Below, piece by piece: positions 24,541 to 33,065 of a stretch of 64,000 bases of DNA. Both the position numbers and the translations under genes were made by a program. Location: NCBI GenBank assembly GCA_963663945.1, contig OY760687.1, positions 3,720,001 to 3,784,000 of the forward strand. The letters run 5' to 3'. The DNA is from Bin87 sp963663945. GTDB lineage: Bacteria > Chloroflexota > Dehalococcoidia > Lucifugimonadales > UBA3495. How positions within the stretch are numbered: the first letter of the stretch is position 1; each line of letters opens with the position of its first letter. The notes under the pieces are model-generated. The model saw only the letters and a list, made by a program, of their open reading frames with translations, did no database searches and was not told the DNA's origin.

Positions 24541-25044
24541 TTAGAAGGGTGCGGTGGGGGATGCGCCTTTGCTGACGGCGAATGACCAGTCCATGAAGGC
24601 CCGGCCGTAGCCCATGGCGCTCTCGACCATTTCCTGGCTGGCGGTCGCGACGTCGGTGTTGGACTTCAGCATGGTGGCGGTCAACTCGGCGCGGCGCTTT
24701 TCCACGCTCTGGGTGTACTCGGCGCAGGCCCGGAAGTATTCCTGGTCGCCGGCGACGATGGCGTCGACCATTTCCTTGGTCTCCGCGCTGACCCCAGCGT
24801 TGGGGGCGGCGGCGAAAGCCCTGGTGAGTTCCGCCATCTTTTCGCTGCGGTCCCGGGCGCGGCTGACGGATTCTTCCCAGATCTTGCCGGCAGCGGTCTG
24901 TTCGGCCTGGACGGCCTCGGTCATCAGCCTGGTGGTCGCGGCGGATTGTTCCCAACCCAGCTTGGCGGCGGCAAAGCCCTGGGACACCATCTGGTTGTAG
25001 GCCTTGACCATCTCTTGCGCGCTTTCGGTTACGGTGGCTGCCAC
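24541..25044 (-). CDS. Phasin-like granule protein
   Basis: I choose the GTG at 25044 because AGGAGG lies exactly eight bases upstream; an ATG at 25074 is open but has no such site. The 167-residue product is an all-helical, Ala/Glu-rich protein with an amphipathic pattern (ESAQEMVKAYNQMVSQGF) and no cysteine except one, as in phasins that coat PHA granules. It lies between the PadR-type regulator and phaC. Sequence alone would not identify it; the context does. Confidence 0.65.
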   Translation of the reverse strand: MAATVTESAQEMVKAYNQMVSQGFAAAKLGWEQSAATTRLMTEAVQAEQTAAGKIWEESVSRARDRSEKMAELTRAFAAAPNAGVSAETKEMVDAIVAGDQEYFRACAEYTQSVEKRRAELTATMLKSNTDVATASQEMVESAMGYGRAFMDWSFAVSKGASPTAPF

Positions 25045-25113
25045 GTTGTGTTCCTCCTGAACATTCTGACCCATAGGTTAGGGCCGATTGATTACGGTTT
25101 GGTTTCGATCAGG

Positions 25114-25524
25114 TTACGTTGCCGTTGAATCTCGTTCGGTAGGGGCGTCGGGTCCCGCAGAGGGCGGGGCCATCCCGAAGGCCTGGGCGTACAGGTCGAA
25201 GAAACCGGCGATCATGCGCTGGTACCCGGACACCACTTCGGACCATCCCAGCAGCATCTGTTCCCCGGCCTCGGTGATGCTGTACACGCGCTTGGCCGGG
25301 CCACTGCCGTCGGTCTGCCACTCGGACACGACGTGTCCTTCCTTTTCCAGACGGCGCAGTTCACGATAGAGCGTGGGGTGGTCAACCTCGGCAAAGCCCA
25401 TGCTGTTGAGCTGCTGCATGATCAGGTAGCCGTGGAGGCTCCATTGCTTGAGCACCAGCAAAACCCATGGGGTGAGGAAGTTTTTCGGCAGCTTGCGGCT
25501 GCCAAGGGGATCGGGGCTGACCAT
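25114..25524 (-). CDS. PadR-family repressor, PhaQ-like
   Basis: The 136-residue product from the ATG at 25524 has the PadR winged helix: LTPWVLLVLKQWSLHGYLIMQQL, then HPTLYRELRRLEKEGHV and SITEAGEQML, followed by a helical C-terminal dimerisation part. It heads the pha operon, 69 bases before the phasin-like gene. In Bacillus megaterium the PadR-type PhaQ represses its own promoter and responds to polymer; a similar role is inferred here. The longer open frame upstream would include the promoter, so I reject it. Confidence 0.82.
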   Translation of the reverse strand: MVSPDPLGSRKLPKNFLTPWVLLVLKQWSLHGYLIMQQLNSMGFAEVDHPTLYRELRRLEKEGHVVSEWQTDGSGPAKRVYSITEAGEQMLLGWSEVVSGYQRMIAGFFDLYAQAFGMAPPSAGPDAPTERDSTAT

Positions 25525-25525
25525 A

Positions 25526-25544
25526 TATGTACATTTTACACATA
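25526..25544. promoter_or_regulatory. Palindromic operator candidate for the PadR regulator
   Basis: TATGT and ACATA are separated by nine bases and include an inner ATGTAC. PadR proteins often bind ATGT/ACAT half-sites. The palindrome covers the -10 hexamer of the promoter candidate, so binding would block the pha operon. Confidence 0.55.
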
Positions 25545-25560
25545 AGGCTAAATTGTGCAA
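25533..25560 (-). promoter_or_regulatory. Promoter candidate for the pha operon
   Basis: On the minus strand TTGCAC (25555-25560) and TAAAAT (25533-25538) are 16 bases apart. The predicted start site is close to the ATG at 25524, so the regulator mRNA may be leaderless or nearly so. Confidence 0.5.
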
Positions 25561-25606
25561 GTCCGACCCGCCCATGCGTAATACGTTTGCGGCGGGGGAA
25601 CGTCCG

Positions 25607-25716
25607 AATCAGGATTTTCAAGATTTGCGGATTGTCAGGATTGGAACCGTTCTGGGATGGAGCTCGCCCAATCCTGCCAAATCATAAATTCCCGTAAATC
25701 CCGATTTTGACGATTT
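25607..25716. repeat. Degenerate inverted repeat between padR and dctP-like gene
   Basis: A perfect inner pair, CAGGATTGG (25636-25644) and CCAATCCTG (25668-25676), is flanked by longer, imperfectly matching AT-richer arms rich in GATTT and AATCC. It has the look of a decayed mobile hairpin. It fills most of the 198-base intergenic gap. Confidence 0.5.
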
Positions 25717-25773
25717 GCGAAAGTGGGTACGCATGAGGCCCGTGGACTCCGACACGTCCTCCGGATGGCAGGG

Positions 25774-27432
25774 TTACCGAGCGCGGGGACCTTTGGTGAT
25801 CGGGACTTGCTCCACGGACCCGTCGGGCGCGATCATCAGGCCGGTGTACGGGGCAGACTTCTCGTTGTAGATGGCTACGGCGTCCGCGCCGCTGCCCGGG
25901 TATCCCAGCCGGCGTAGCCAGCCGGGGATGACGTGCTCCGTCAGGACCACAGTCTGGATGTGCTCCTGCGTTTCGTCGGAGAACGGCGCGGCCTCCAGGC
26001 CCAGCTCCTCGGCGAGTTCCAGGGCGATGAAGTTCTGGAAGGGGGCCAGGCGCAAGGCTTCCAGCTCGGCCTTCGCGCCTTCCTCGATGATGATCTGCTG
26101 CAGGTCGGCCGGTATGCCATCCCAAACGTCCTGGTTGATCACGTTGTTGGTGTAGCCGAAGCCGATCACCGGACCCGCGATGTGGTCGGCCACTTCGTAC
26201 AGGCTGCCGGTTACGCCCAGCAGGAGGGTGGTCACCGCTGCGTCCACGGTGCCGATCTGCAGGGCGGTGTACAGTTCGCCGACGCTGAGTTCGACGGGCT
26301 CGCCGCCCATGCCCCGGATGAAGTCGGACATGGACGCCGAGTGGGTGCGGATCTGTTGATCTTCGAAATCGTCAATCGAGCGCATGGGCTCGTCGCTGAA
26401 GAACCACTGGTCGGAACCGGCGAACCAGTTGCGGTTGATCACCGGGCTGCCGCCGGTGATGTCAAGTAGCATGCGGTCAATGTCCGGCGCCATGTCCGCC
26501 AGCGTGGAGTAGGATGTCTCCCAGTCGCCGGCAGTGCCCCACAGGGACTGCACCTCCAGCGAGGGGTGGGCTCCGGCCACGTAGCCGGTGAAGATGTTGA
26601 CCATGTCCAGCGACCCGTCGGCGACCTGGCTCAGAGTGTCGGGCCCGGCGAGCCCCAACTCGACGAAGGACGTCACCGACAGCTCCACCTGGCCGTCGGT
26701 CCGCTCCCACAGGTTGGGGGCCCAGTAGGTCTGGATCATCACGCAGGTGGGCAGGTTGCGGTCGATGCACACGTGCTGGATCTTGATGCTCTCGCCGGCG
26801 GAGGTGAGTTCGGTGGGGTCGGTGAGGTTGGCCTTGTCGACCAGGTCGCGGTAGTAGTCGCTGTTATAGATGAACAGGTGGTCGGGGATGCCGGCCGGCT
26901 CGAAGCCCAGAACCGCGGCCGCCGAGGCCTGCCGGTAGATGGCCTCGGGCACGCCGAACATGAGGCTTTGGTGGGGCGGCGGGCCAAGCAACTGGGTGGG
27001 ATCGCCGACGTAAATGGCGCCCGGCCCGTGGGCGTTCTCGTTGGCGTAGGCCTGCAGGTCGGGGCTAACTACCAGTTGGGGAGCGGGCGTCGGCGTCGGC
27101 CCCGGCTGGGTGGGGGCGGGTTCCGTGGGAACGACGGTTGGAGCGGGCACAGTGGCGGGCGCAGTGGGGGGAGGCATGGGCTGCGCCGGCGCGGCGGTCG
27201 GCGCCGGCGTCGGGTCGGGTTGAGCAGCCGCGGCCGTTGGGGCGGCCGTGGCGGGCATTGCTGGCGCTGACGCCGCCGCGGTTGCCGGAGGAGCAGCGGG
27301 CGCCGTCGCTTCGGCGCGTGGTTCTCCGCTTTGTCCGGTCCCTGACTCTTCCTGACCGCAAGCTATCGCTGCAAGGGCCACCACCATTGCCAGCGCCGCC
27401 GCGAGCAAAACCATCATGCTCCTCTGCCTCAT
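25774..27432 (-). CDS. TRAP-type (DctP-like) solute-binding lipoprotein
   Basis: I choose the ATG at 27432 (MRQRSMMVLLAAAL), with GGAGG nine bases upstream. A lipoprotein signal ends at Cys25 (LAAIACGQ). About 100 residues of Ala/Pro/Thr-rich linker follow. The remaining part resembles DctP/TAXI-like periplasmic binding proteins (ADGSLDMVNIFTGYVAG, SVGELYTALQIGTVDAAVT, VINQDVWDGIPADLQQII). No DctQ or DctM membrane subunits lie next to it, so it is an orphan. At 552 residues it is longer than usual. The substrate is unknown. Confidence 0.8.
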   Translation of the reverse strand: MRQRSMMVLLAAALAMVVALAAIACGQEESGTGQSGEPRAEATAPAAPPATAAASAPAMPATAAPTAAAAQPDPTPAPTAAPAQPMPPPTAPATVPAPTVVPTEPAPTQPGPTPTPAPQLVVSPDLQAYANENAHGPGAIYVGDPTQLLGPPPHQSLMFGVPEAIYRQASAAAVLGFEPAGIPDHLFIYNSDYYRDLVDKANLTDPTELTSAGESIKIQHVCIDRNLPTCVMIQTYWAPNLWERTDGQVELSVTSFVELGLAGPDTLSQVADGSLDMVNIFTGYVAGAHPSLEVQSLWGTAGDWETSYSTLADMAPDIDRMLLDITGGSPVINRNWFAGSDQWFFSDEPMRSIDDFEDQQIRTHSASMSDFIRGMGGEPVELSVGELYTALQIGTVDAAVTTLLLGVTGSLYEVADHIAGPVIGFGYTNNVINQDVWDGIPADLQQIIIEEGAKAELEALRLAPFQNFIALELAEELGLEAAPFSDETQEHIQTVVLTEHVIPGWLRRLGYPGSGADAVAIYNEKSAPYTGLMIAPDGSVEQVPITKGPRAR

Positions 27433-27698
27433 CGCTGCTTTCCTCCGTCCCGTGCTGTCGGTTCCCGTGTCCCCGAACAAAAGGCACGGTGTTTCAGTGT
27501 ACGACGATTCGTCGGTTTTGGTTGCAGCGGCGCGTTCCGAATTCCGATTGCGGGAGTGGCCGACCCAGCGCCGAAGTTTGAGGAGATTTCGCTACACGCA
27601 CTCGAACATCACCAAGGCCGTGCCGGCCGCATTGCCCGAACACATTCGAAACGCTAACCTGTAAGAGCATCCTGTAGAAGCAGCAGGAGCAGTCCCAG

Positions 27699-28058
27699 AT
27701 GACTACCCAGCAGTATCAACAAGCCAGCGAGCATTTCCTGGCACAAGCCAGACGGGAACTGGCCGACGGTGATCTGCCACAGGCATCCGAGAAAGGCTGG
27801 GGCGCGACTGTCCAAATCCTCAAGGCTGTTGCCGAACAGCGCGGCTGGGAACACAGCCGGCATCGACACCACCTCGTTACGGTCAGCCGGCTCAGGTCCG
27901 AAACCGGCGACGGCGACATCCGCCGCCTGTTCCGCGCCGCCAGCGATCTCCACGAGAACTTCTACGAGAACACGATGCACGCTTTCGAGGTTGCGGAGAG
28001 CTTGGACGATGTCGATGCCCTTCTAGGCAAGCTCCTACCCTTGCTGGACCAGACATAG
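27699..28058 (+). CDS. Small HEPN/PaREP1-like helical protein, copy B
   Basis: This 119-residue product aligns along its whole length with copy A at 21369, from MTTQQYQQASEHFLAQAR to ESLDDV. The Rx6H motif (RGWEHSRH) is kept. AGGAG lies nine bases before the ATG. It stands alone between the dctP-like gene (divergent) and the tRNA gene. Being on the opposite strand, 6 kb from copy A, it looks like a dispersed duplicate rather than a tandem one. Confidence 0.6.
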   Translation: MTTQQYQQASEHFLAQARRELADGDLPQASEKGWGATVQILKAVAEQRGWEHSRHRHHLVTVSRLRSETGDGDIRRLFRAASDLHENFYENTMHAFEVAESLDDVDALLGKLLPLLDQT

Positions 28059-28106
28059 TCTCGGCCCCGCTTCGCCTCGACGAGTGGCGAAACCGCCTCC
28101 CAAAGT

Positions 28107-28135
28107 TTGTAACGCGTTTCACAATGGGCTATAAT
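28107..28135 (+). promoter_or_regulatory. Promoter candidate for tRNA-Ser
   Basis: TTGTAA and a perfect TATAAT are 17 bases apart. The expected start site is about 15 bases before the tRNA 5' end. Confidence 0.7.
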
Positions 28136-28156
28136 GGCGATTACCCAGAAGGGTAG

Positions 28157-28248
28157 GGAGGGATCGCATAGTGGTCTAGTGCGGGCGCCTGCTAAGCGCT
28201 TATCCTGGGAAACTGGGATCGTGGGTTCGAATCCCACTCCCTCCGCCA
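28157..28248 (+). tRNA. tRNA-Ser, anticodon GCT
   Basis: The acceptor arms GGAGGGA (28157-28163) and TCCCTCC (28238-28244) pair perfectly, followed by discriminator G and an encoded CCA. The anticodon loop is CTGCTAA with anticodon GCT at 28191-28193, on a five-pair stem. A long variable arm (class II) and the T-arm GTGGGTTCGAATCCCAC confirm serine. It reads AGC and AGU codons. Confidence 0.95.
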
Positions 28249-28290
28249 TCTCCATCCCGGACGCCCCCTTCTACACGGGATTAAACTCAA

Positions 28291-29589
28291 ATGCAGACCT
28301 ACCACATCTGGACCATAGGCTGCCAGATGAATACCGCCGACTCCGAAAGACTGGGGTCGGCGTTAGAGCAATTGGGCCTCACGCCCGTTCCACGCCCTGC
28401 CGACGCGGACGTGGTGGTGCTCAACTCGTGCGTGGTTCGCCAGTCCGCCGAGGACAAGGTGACCGGCACGCTGAACCTGAACCAACCCCTGCGGAAGAAG
28501 CGCCCCGACGCGGTGCTGGCGCTCACCGGCTGCATGGTCGGTCCCCGCACCGAGGAGTTGCAGCGACGCTTCCCCCACGTTGACCTGTTCCTGCGTCCCC
28601 AGGAGTTCGAGCCGCTGCTGGAACTGGTGGGCGAACGCCTGGGTCTGGACTGGGAGGGCTGTGTCGGAACCCTGGCTCCCCAGCGACCGGACGTGGCAAC
28701 CTATGTTCCCATCATCCACGGCTGCGACCTGATGTGCACCTTCTGCATCATCCCGTATCGCCGGGGAAGGCAGGCCAGCCGCTCAGTGGACGACATTGCC
28801 CGCGAGGTGGAACTGCTGGCAACTCGCGGAGTGCGCGAGGTCACGGTGCTCGGGCAGACCGTGGACGCCTACGGCCACGACCGCGACGAGGGCGACGATC
28901 TGGCCGACCTGTTCACCCGGCTGAGCGACGTGGACGGGCTGGACCGGATCCGGTTCCTGACTTCCCACCCGTCGTACATGAGCAGCCGGATCATCCGGTC
29001 CGTAGCCGATCTGCCCAAGGTGTGCGAGCACATCAACCTGCCGGTCCAGGCCGGCGACGACGAAGTGCTGCAGCGCATGCGCCGGCCCTACACGACGGCA
29101 GAGTACCGGGACATCATCAGCGAAATCCGCGACACCATCCCCGACGTCACCGTCAGCACCGACATCATCGTTGGTTTCCCGGGCGAAACCGAGGAGCAGT
29201 ACGAGAATACTCTGCGCCTGGTGGATGACCTGCGGTTCGACAAGGTACACGGGGCGGCATATTCCACGCGGCCCGGCACCATCGCCGCCCGCACCATGGA
29301 AGACGACGTCGCGCAGGAAGAAAAGCAGCGACGGCTGAAGGGTCTTGAAACGCTCCAGGAGAACATACTCACCGGCATCAATTCCGCGTATCTGCACGAT
29401 ACCGTGCAGGTGCTGGCGGAGAACCGCAAGCGCGGCAGTTGGACCGGACGAACGCGGGGCAACAAGCTCGTTTATTTCGACCTTCCCGAAAACGCCGAGT
29501 GCGTCGCCGAACCGGACTTGACCGGTCAATTGGTGGACGTTCGGATTACACGCACCGGGCCATGGTCCTTGGCCGGCGTGCTGGCGTAG
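28291..29589 (+). CDS. miaB: tRNA 2-methylthio-N6-isopentenyladenosine synthase MiaB
   Basis: This radical-SAM methylthiotransferase adds the 2-methylthio group at A37 of tRNAs reading UNN codons. Cys145, Cys149 and Cys152 (CDLMCTFC) bind the SAM cluster, and Cys11, Cys47 and Cys81 bind the auxiliary cluster. The C-terminal TRAM domain contains GRTRGNKLVYF, the MiaB rather than MtaB/RimO pattern. The 432-residue length is normal. No clear ribosome-binding site precedes the ATG. Confidence 0.93.
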   Translation: MQTYHIWTIGCQMNTADSERLGSALEQLGLTPVPRPADADVVVLNSCVVRQSAEDKVTGTLNLNQPLRKKRPDAVLALTGCMVGPRTEELQRRFPHVDLFLRPQEFEPLLELVGERLGLDWEGCVGTLAPQRPDVATYVPIIHGCDLMCTFCIIPYRRGRQASRSVDDIAREVELLATRGVREVTVLGQTVDAYGHDRDEGDDLADLFTRLSDVDGLDRIRFLTSHPSYMSSRIIRSVADLPKVCEHINLPVQAGDDEVLQRMRRPYTTAEYRDIISEIRDTIPDVTVSTDIIVGFPGETEEQYENTLRLVDDLRFDKVHGAAYSTRPGTIAARTMEDDVAQEEKQRRLKGLETLQENILTGINSAYLHDTVQVLAENRKRGSWTGRTRGNKLVYFDLPENAECVAEPDLTGQLVDVRITRTGPWSLAGVLA

Positions 29590-29621
29590 TACCGCTTTTT
29601 TAGATTGAGGAGGCGGCTTTT

Positions 29622-30830
29622 ATGGTTACGCAAACCAGGCAACCAACAATTCCCCTCACCGAAATCGAGCACGCCGCCTTCTGCAAACCGGAAGACGAAC
29701 TTCCCGCCAAGTCGCTGGCGGAGGAGTTGGCGATCAATGTCCGCTGGCAGAAGATCCCCGGTGAGTACCTGGCCTGCTCGCCCGCCGAGCTGGACGAGCG
29801 CATCGGGGTTGCCCGCCGCGCCCTGGGCGAGCGCGTGACCATCCTGGGCCACCACTACCAGCGCGAGGAGATAATCAAGTACGCCGACTTCCAGGGCGAC
29901 TCCTTCCTGCTCAGCCAGGAAGCCGCGTCCCGCCCGGAGGCCGACTTCATCATCTTCTGCGGCGTCCACTTCATGGCGGAGACGGCCTGCATCTTGGCCG
30001 GCGACCACCAGCAGATCATCCTGCCCAACATCACGGCCGGCTGCTCCATGGCGGACATGGCGCCCATCCAGGACGTTGAGGATGGCTGGGAGGACCTGCA
30101 GGACGTTCTCGGCGACCACGGCGGCATCGTGCCCGTCACTTACATGAACTCGGTGGCCGCCATCAAGGCGCTGTGCGGCCGCAACGGCGGCGCGGTCTGC
30201 ACCTCGTCCAACGCCACCGCCGTGCTGGAATGGGCGTTTCGCGATGCCGACCGGGTCCTCTTCCTGCCCGACCAGCACCTGGGACGCAACACCGCGCTCA
30301 AGCTGGGCATACCCCTGGATGAGATGGTGGTCTGGAACCCCTTCAAGGCCATGGGCGGCAACACGCCGGAGCAACTGCGCAAGGCCAAGATGGTGCTGTG
30401 GCAGGGCCACTGCTCGGTGCACACCCGCTTCACCACCAAGCAGATCGAGTCCGCCCGGCAGCGCTACCCGGACGTGACCGTGCTGGTGCATCCCGAATGC
30501 CCCATGGAGACGGTGGAGGCCGCGGATATGAACGGCTCGACCGAGTTCATTCGGAAGGCCATCAACGAGGCGCCGGCGGGTTCGGTTTGGGCTGTGGGCA
30601 CCGAGATCAGCCTGGTGAACCGGCTGGCCATGAACAACCCCGACAAGACGGTCTTCTGCCTGGACCCGGTGAGCTGCCCGTGCTCCACCATGTACCGCAT
30701 CCACCCGGCCTATCTGCTGTGGACGCTGGAGAGCCTGGTGGCCGGAGAGGTGGTCAACCGCATCGTGGTGCCCGACCAGATGCAGCAGGAATCAGTGGTG
30801 GCGCTGGAACGGATGCTGGCGCTGCGGTAG
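29622..30830 (+). CDS. nadA: Quinolinate synthase NadA
   Basis: The enzyme condenses iminoaspartate with dihydroxyacetone phosphate to quinolinate in NAD synthesis, using a [4Fe-4S] cluster. Likely cluster cysteines are Cys113 (FCGVHFMAE), Cys193 (AVCTSSNA) and Cys354 (SCPCSTM). GHHYQREE and HPECPMETV are also typical. The 402 residues match the longer NadA form. GAGGAGG lies eight bases before the ATG. Neither nadB nor nadC is adjacent. Confidence 0.95.
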   Translation: MVTQTRQPTIPLTEIEHAAFCKPEDELPAKSLAEELAINVRWQKIPGEYLACSPAELDERIGVARRALGERVTILGHHYQREEIIKYADFQGDSFLLSQEAASRPEADFIIFCGVHFMAETACILAGDHQQIILPNITAGCSMADMAPIQDVEDGWEDLQDVLGDHGGIVPVTYMNSVAAIKALCGRNGGAVCTSSNATAVLEWAFRDADRVLFLPDQHLGRNTALKLGIPLDEMVVWNPFKAMGGNTPEQLRKAKMVLWQGHCSVHTRFTTKQIESARQRYPDVTVLVHPECPMETVEAADMNGSTEFIRKAINEAPAGSVWAVGTEISLVNRLAMNNPDKTVFCLDPVSCPCSTMYRIHPAYLLWTLESLVAGEVVNRIVVPDQMQQESVVALERMLALR

Positions 30831-30850
30831 TACACCGCAACACGGCCAAT

Positions 30851-30888
30851 AAAAAGAGCGCTCCGACAATTGCCGGAGCGCTCTTTTT
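30851..30888. terminator. Bidirectional intrinsic terminator after nadA
   Basis: A 15-base perfect stem (AAAAAGAGCGCTCCG with its complement) around an 8-base loop ends in TTTTT on both strands. It lies 20 bases after the nadA stop and 35 bases before the stop of the convergent Uma2 gene, so it should serve both. Confidence 0.92.
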
Positions 30889-30923
30889 GCGAATTAGCAG
30901 TCGTAACCCACTGTACCACGAAC

Positions 30924-31610
30924 CTACCAGATCACATCAAAAATCTGCTTCCGCACCTCAAACACGAACCCCGGCAGCACGTCATCGCCATTGATGGTCT
31001 CGGGGTTGTCCAGCACCTCTACAGCCGAGTCGGGGCGGTAGATGTGGACCTGCTGGTCGTAGGGGTCGATCAGCCAGGCCAGTTGTGCGCCGTTGGCGAT
31101 GTACTCCACCATTTTGCGACGCAGAACCCGCAATTCTTCGTTGTAGCCGCGCATCTCCATGATGAAGGCCGGACAAAATAACGGTATGTGATCATGGTCA
31201 GGCTTGTGCAGCTCCAGTTGCTCGTCTGACAGCCAACAGGCATCAGGGATGTATCGGGAGCCGTTGGGCAGGCGAACGCCCAAGTTTATTGCGTAGGCCT
31301 CTCCGCTCGTCGCCTCAGCCCATTGGTGCAACGCGAACATAAACTTGCCGAGGGATTTGGATCCACTCCAGCCGGGATATGGTGTAACGAGCAGAGCTCC
31401 CTCGGAGTTGATCTCCAACTTGCCCATCACGTCTTTGTTCAGTCGGCAAAAACGCAGCCACCACTTGTCTACTTCGTAATCGCTCAGCCCATCTATCAGT
31501 TCCAGGACCGGGCGAAAGTCGATATGAACCGGCGCCGGGTTCCTATCCCCGGCTACCCAGCCTGCGGTACGGAGCGACTCCGGTTCGTGAAATGCAGTTT
31601 GCCCGGTCAC
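30924..31610 (-). CDS. Uma2-family (DUF820) putative endonuclease, copy 1
   Basis: I choose a GTG at 31610 with GGAG eight bases upstream; a TTG at 31649 is also open. The 228-residue product has the Uma2 C-terminal PD-(D/E)xK-like region: YIPDACWL, then IMEMRGYNEELRVLRRKM, then AWLIDPYDQQVHIYRP. It is clearly paralogous to the next gene, 25 bases upstream. The biological role of Uma2 proteins is not established; they are often in multiple copies. Confidence 0.75.
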   Translation of the reverse strand: MTGQTAFHEPESLRTAGWVAGDRNPAPVHIDFRPVLELIDGLSDYEVDKWWLRFCRLNKDVMGKLEINSEGALLVTPYPGWSGSKSLGKFMFALHQWAEATSGEAYAINLGVRLPNGSRYIPDACWLSDEQLELHKPDHDHIPLFCPAFIMEMRGYNEELRVLRRKMVEYIANGAQLAWLIDPYDQQVHIYRPDSAVEVLDNPETINGDDVLPGFVFEVRKQIFDVIW

Positions 31611-31635
31611 CGTAGCATCTCCGTTCCCGAACCCA

Positions 31636-32316
31636 CTAATCCAAATCAAAAATGCGGCTGCGGACGTTGAATACGAAGCCGGGCAACTCGGGCTCGCCGC
31701 TCACGGTTGCGGGGTCGTCGAGTACCACCGGGTCAGCATCGGGGCGGTAGACGTGGACTTGGCGCAAGGACGGGTCGATCAGCCAGCCCAGCGACACGCC
31801 GTAGGCGATCCATTCCTCCATTTTGGCCTGCTGCTCTTCTACCGAGTTGGAACGGGAGCGAATCTCCGCCACGAAATGAGGCGCGAAGGGTATGCCGTGA
31901 AATTGCCAGTCGGATGGCAGCGTCGGGGTTATCTGCTCCGGGGCGATCCAGCCGGCGTCGGCGGCGCGGCGACCGCCCAGCCGAGTTCTTACCATGGCGC
32001 TGCCCGGAAACACCAGCCCGCCAGGGCCAGCATCCGACCAGGTTATCAAGTCAAAGCATAGGTTTAGCGACCATCGCCAGCCAAATACAGCATCCGATGC
32101 CATTGCCCGCAATCTCCCGTGTTCGTCAATCTCAAACTGGTACCCCAAATCCTCGTTGTCGGCGGCAAAACGCAGGAACCAGTCGTCCAGCGCGGCATCG
32201 TCCGGCAGAAGGGCGAGTATGGAGTTGATGTCCAGCGAGAAGGGCGCCGGCGCATCGTCTTCCGGTGCAGTCGTCGCGGCAGCGGGTTGAGGGACGCCAA
32301 TGGTCTGAGTAGTCAT
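31636..32316 (-). CDS. Uma2-family (DUF820) putative endonuclease, copy 2
   Basis: The 226-residue protein has the same architecture as copy 1: AADAGWI, VAEIRSRSNSVEEQQAKMEEW, and GWLIDPSLRQVHVYRP. GGAGG lies six bases before the ATG. The start is 11 bases after the stop codon of the HemQ-like gene, so the three genes most likely form one operon. Confidence 0.78.
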   Translation of the reverse strand: MTTQTIGVPQPAAATTAPEDDAPAPFSLDINSILALLPDDAALDDWFLRFAADNEDLGYQFEIDEHGRLRAMASDAVFGWRWSLNLCFDLITWSDAGPGGLVFPGSAMVRTRLGGRRAADAGWIAPEQITPTLPSDWQFHGIPFAPHFVAEIRSRSNSVEEQQAKMEEWIAYGVSLGWLIDPSLRQVHVYRPDADPVVLDDPATVSGEPELPGFVFNVRSRIFDLD

Positions 32317-32327
32317 ACCGCGCCTCC

Positions 32328-33026
32328 TTACGCCGCGTCGTCCAGGCAGTCGCGCAGCGGGCGGTTGATGCAGGAGAAGATGGGGGTGTCCTTCAGAGTG
32401 TAGGGGCGGGCCTTGGACTCGCGGAGGTCCATGACCAGGTCCAGGAAGGTGCCGGGCTCGTCGGTCTCGAAGCCGAGGATGAACTCCGGGTCGTCCAGGC
32501 CGAATGAGTAGGCCGTCGAAATCTTGACCTGGGGATACTTATGGCCGATGACGAAGTGCTCGTTCATCATTTCCTGGCGGGTGTCCTTGGGCAGTTGATA
32601 CCAGTCGTGGGTCTTCCAGAAGGGGTACATGAAGAGATATTGGCGGCCGACGATGCGCATGGAGGCTGAATCCCCCGACCCTTCCTGCCCCTCGTGCTGG
32701 TGGTCGTCGATATAGGGCGAGCGGCGGGTCATGCCGAGGTACGAGTGCGGGGTCTCCAGGTAGCCGCCCAGGCGGGTTCCGTTGAGCCGCGCGGCCATCT
32801 CGTTGATGGGCTCCAGCTCGGGACACACGCCCCACAGCATGAAATCGGTGTCGCCGCGCGCGCCCACCAGGGTGTAGGTGTTCAGGGCGACCCGGTCGGA
32901 GTGCTCAGCGGCCACCGCGGCGAACTCATCCTTGCCGGCCTCGCGCTCGGCGGCGGGCAGGCGTCGCCACTCGGGCTGCACCTTGAAGAACGTGTACTTG
33001 ACGAAATCGCGTCGCGGGTCGGCCAT
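32328..33026 (-). CDS. hemQ: HemQ-like coproheme decarboxylase (chlorite dismutase family)
   Basis: The 232-residue protein belongs to the chlorite dismutase superfamily. The proximal heme ligand is probably His157 (MMNEHFVIGHKYPQV), and Tyr134 (MYPFWK) lies where the catalytic tyrosine of coproheme decarboxylases is found. STAYSFGLDDPEFILGFE is the typical closing segment. HemQ makes heme from coproheme in the last step of the coproporphyrin route. AAGGAG lies seven bases upstream of the ATG. No other heme genes are nearby. Confidence 0.85.
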   Translation of the reverse strand: MADPRRDFVKYTFFKVQPEWRRLPAAEREAGKDEFAAVAAEHSDRVALNTYTLVGARGDTDFMLWGVCPELEPINEMAARLNGTRLGGYLETPHSYLGMTRRSPYIDDHQHEGQEGSGDSASMRIVGRQYLFMYPFWKTHDWYQLPKDTRQEMMNEHFVIGHKYPQVKISTAYSFGLDDPEFILGFETDEPGTFLDLVMDLRESKARPYTLKDTPIFSCINRPLRDCLDDAA

Positions 33027-33065
33027 CGGGGGTCTCCTTGCGTTGGACTGGGATCGTGATGGCCC

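Noticed and set aside
27962..28255. Open frame over the tRNA-Ser gene, minus strand, with GVGFEPT
   Set aside because: This peptide is a known artefact of translating the antisense of tRNA genes; the tRNA itself is clear.
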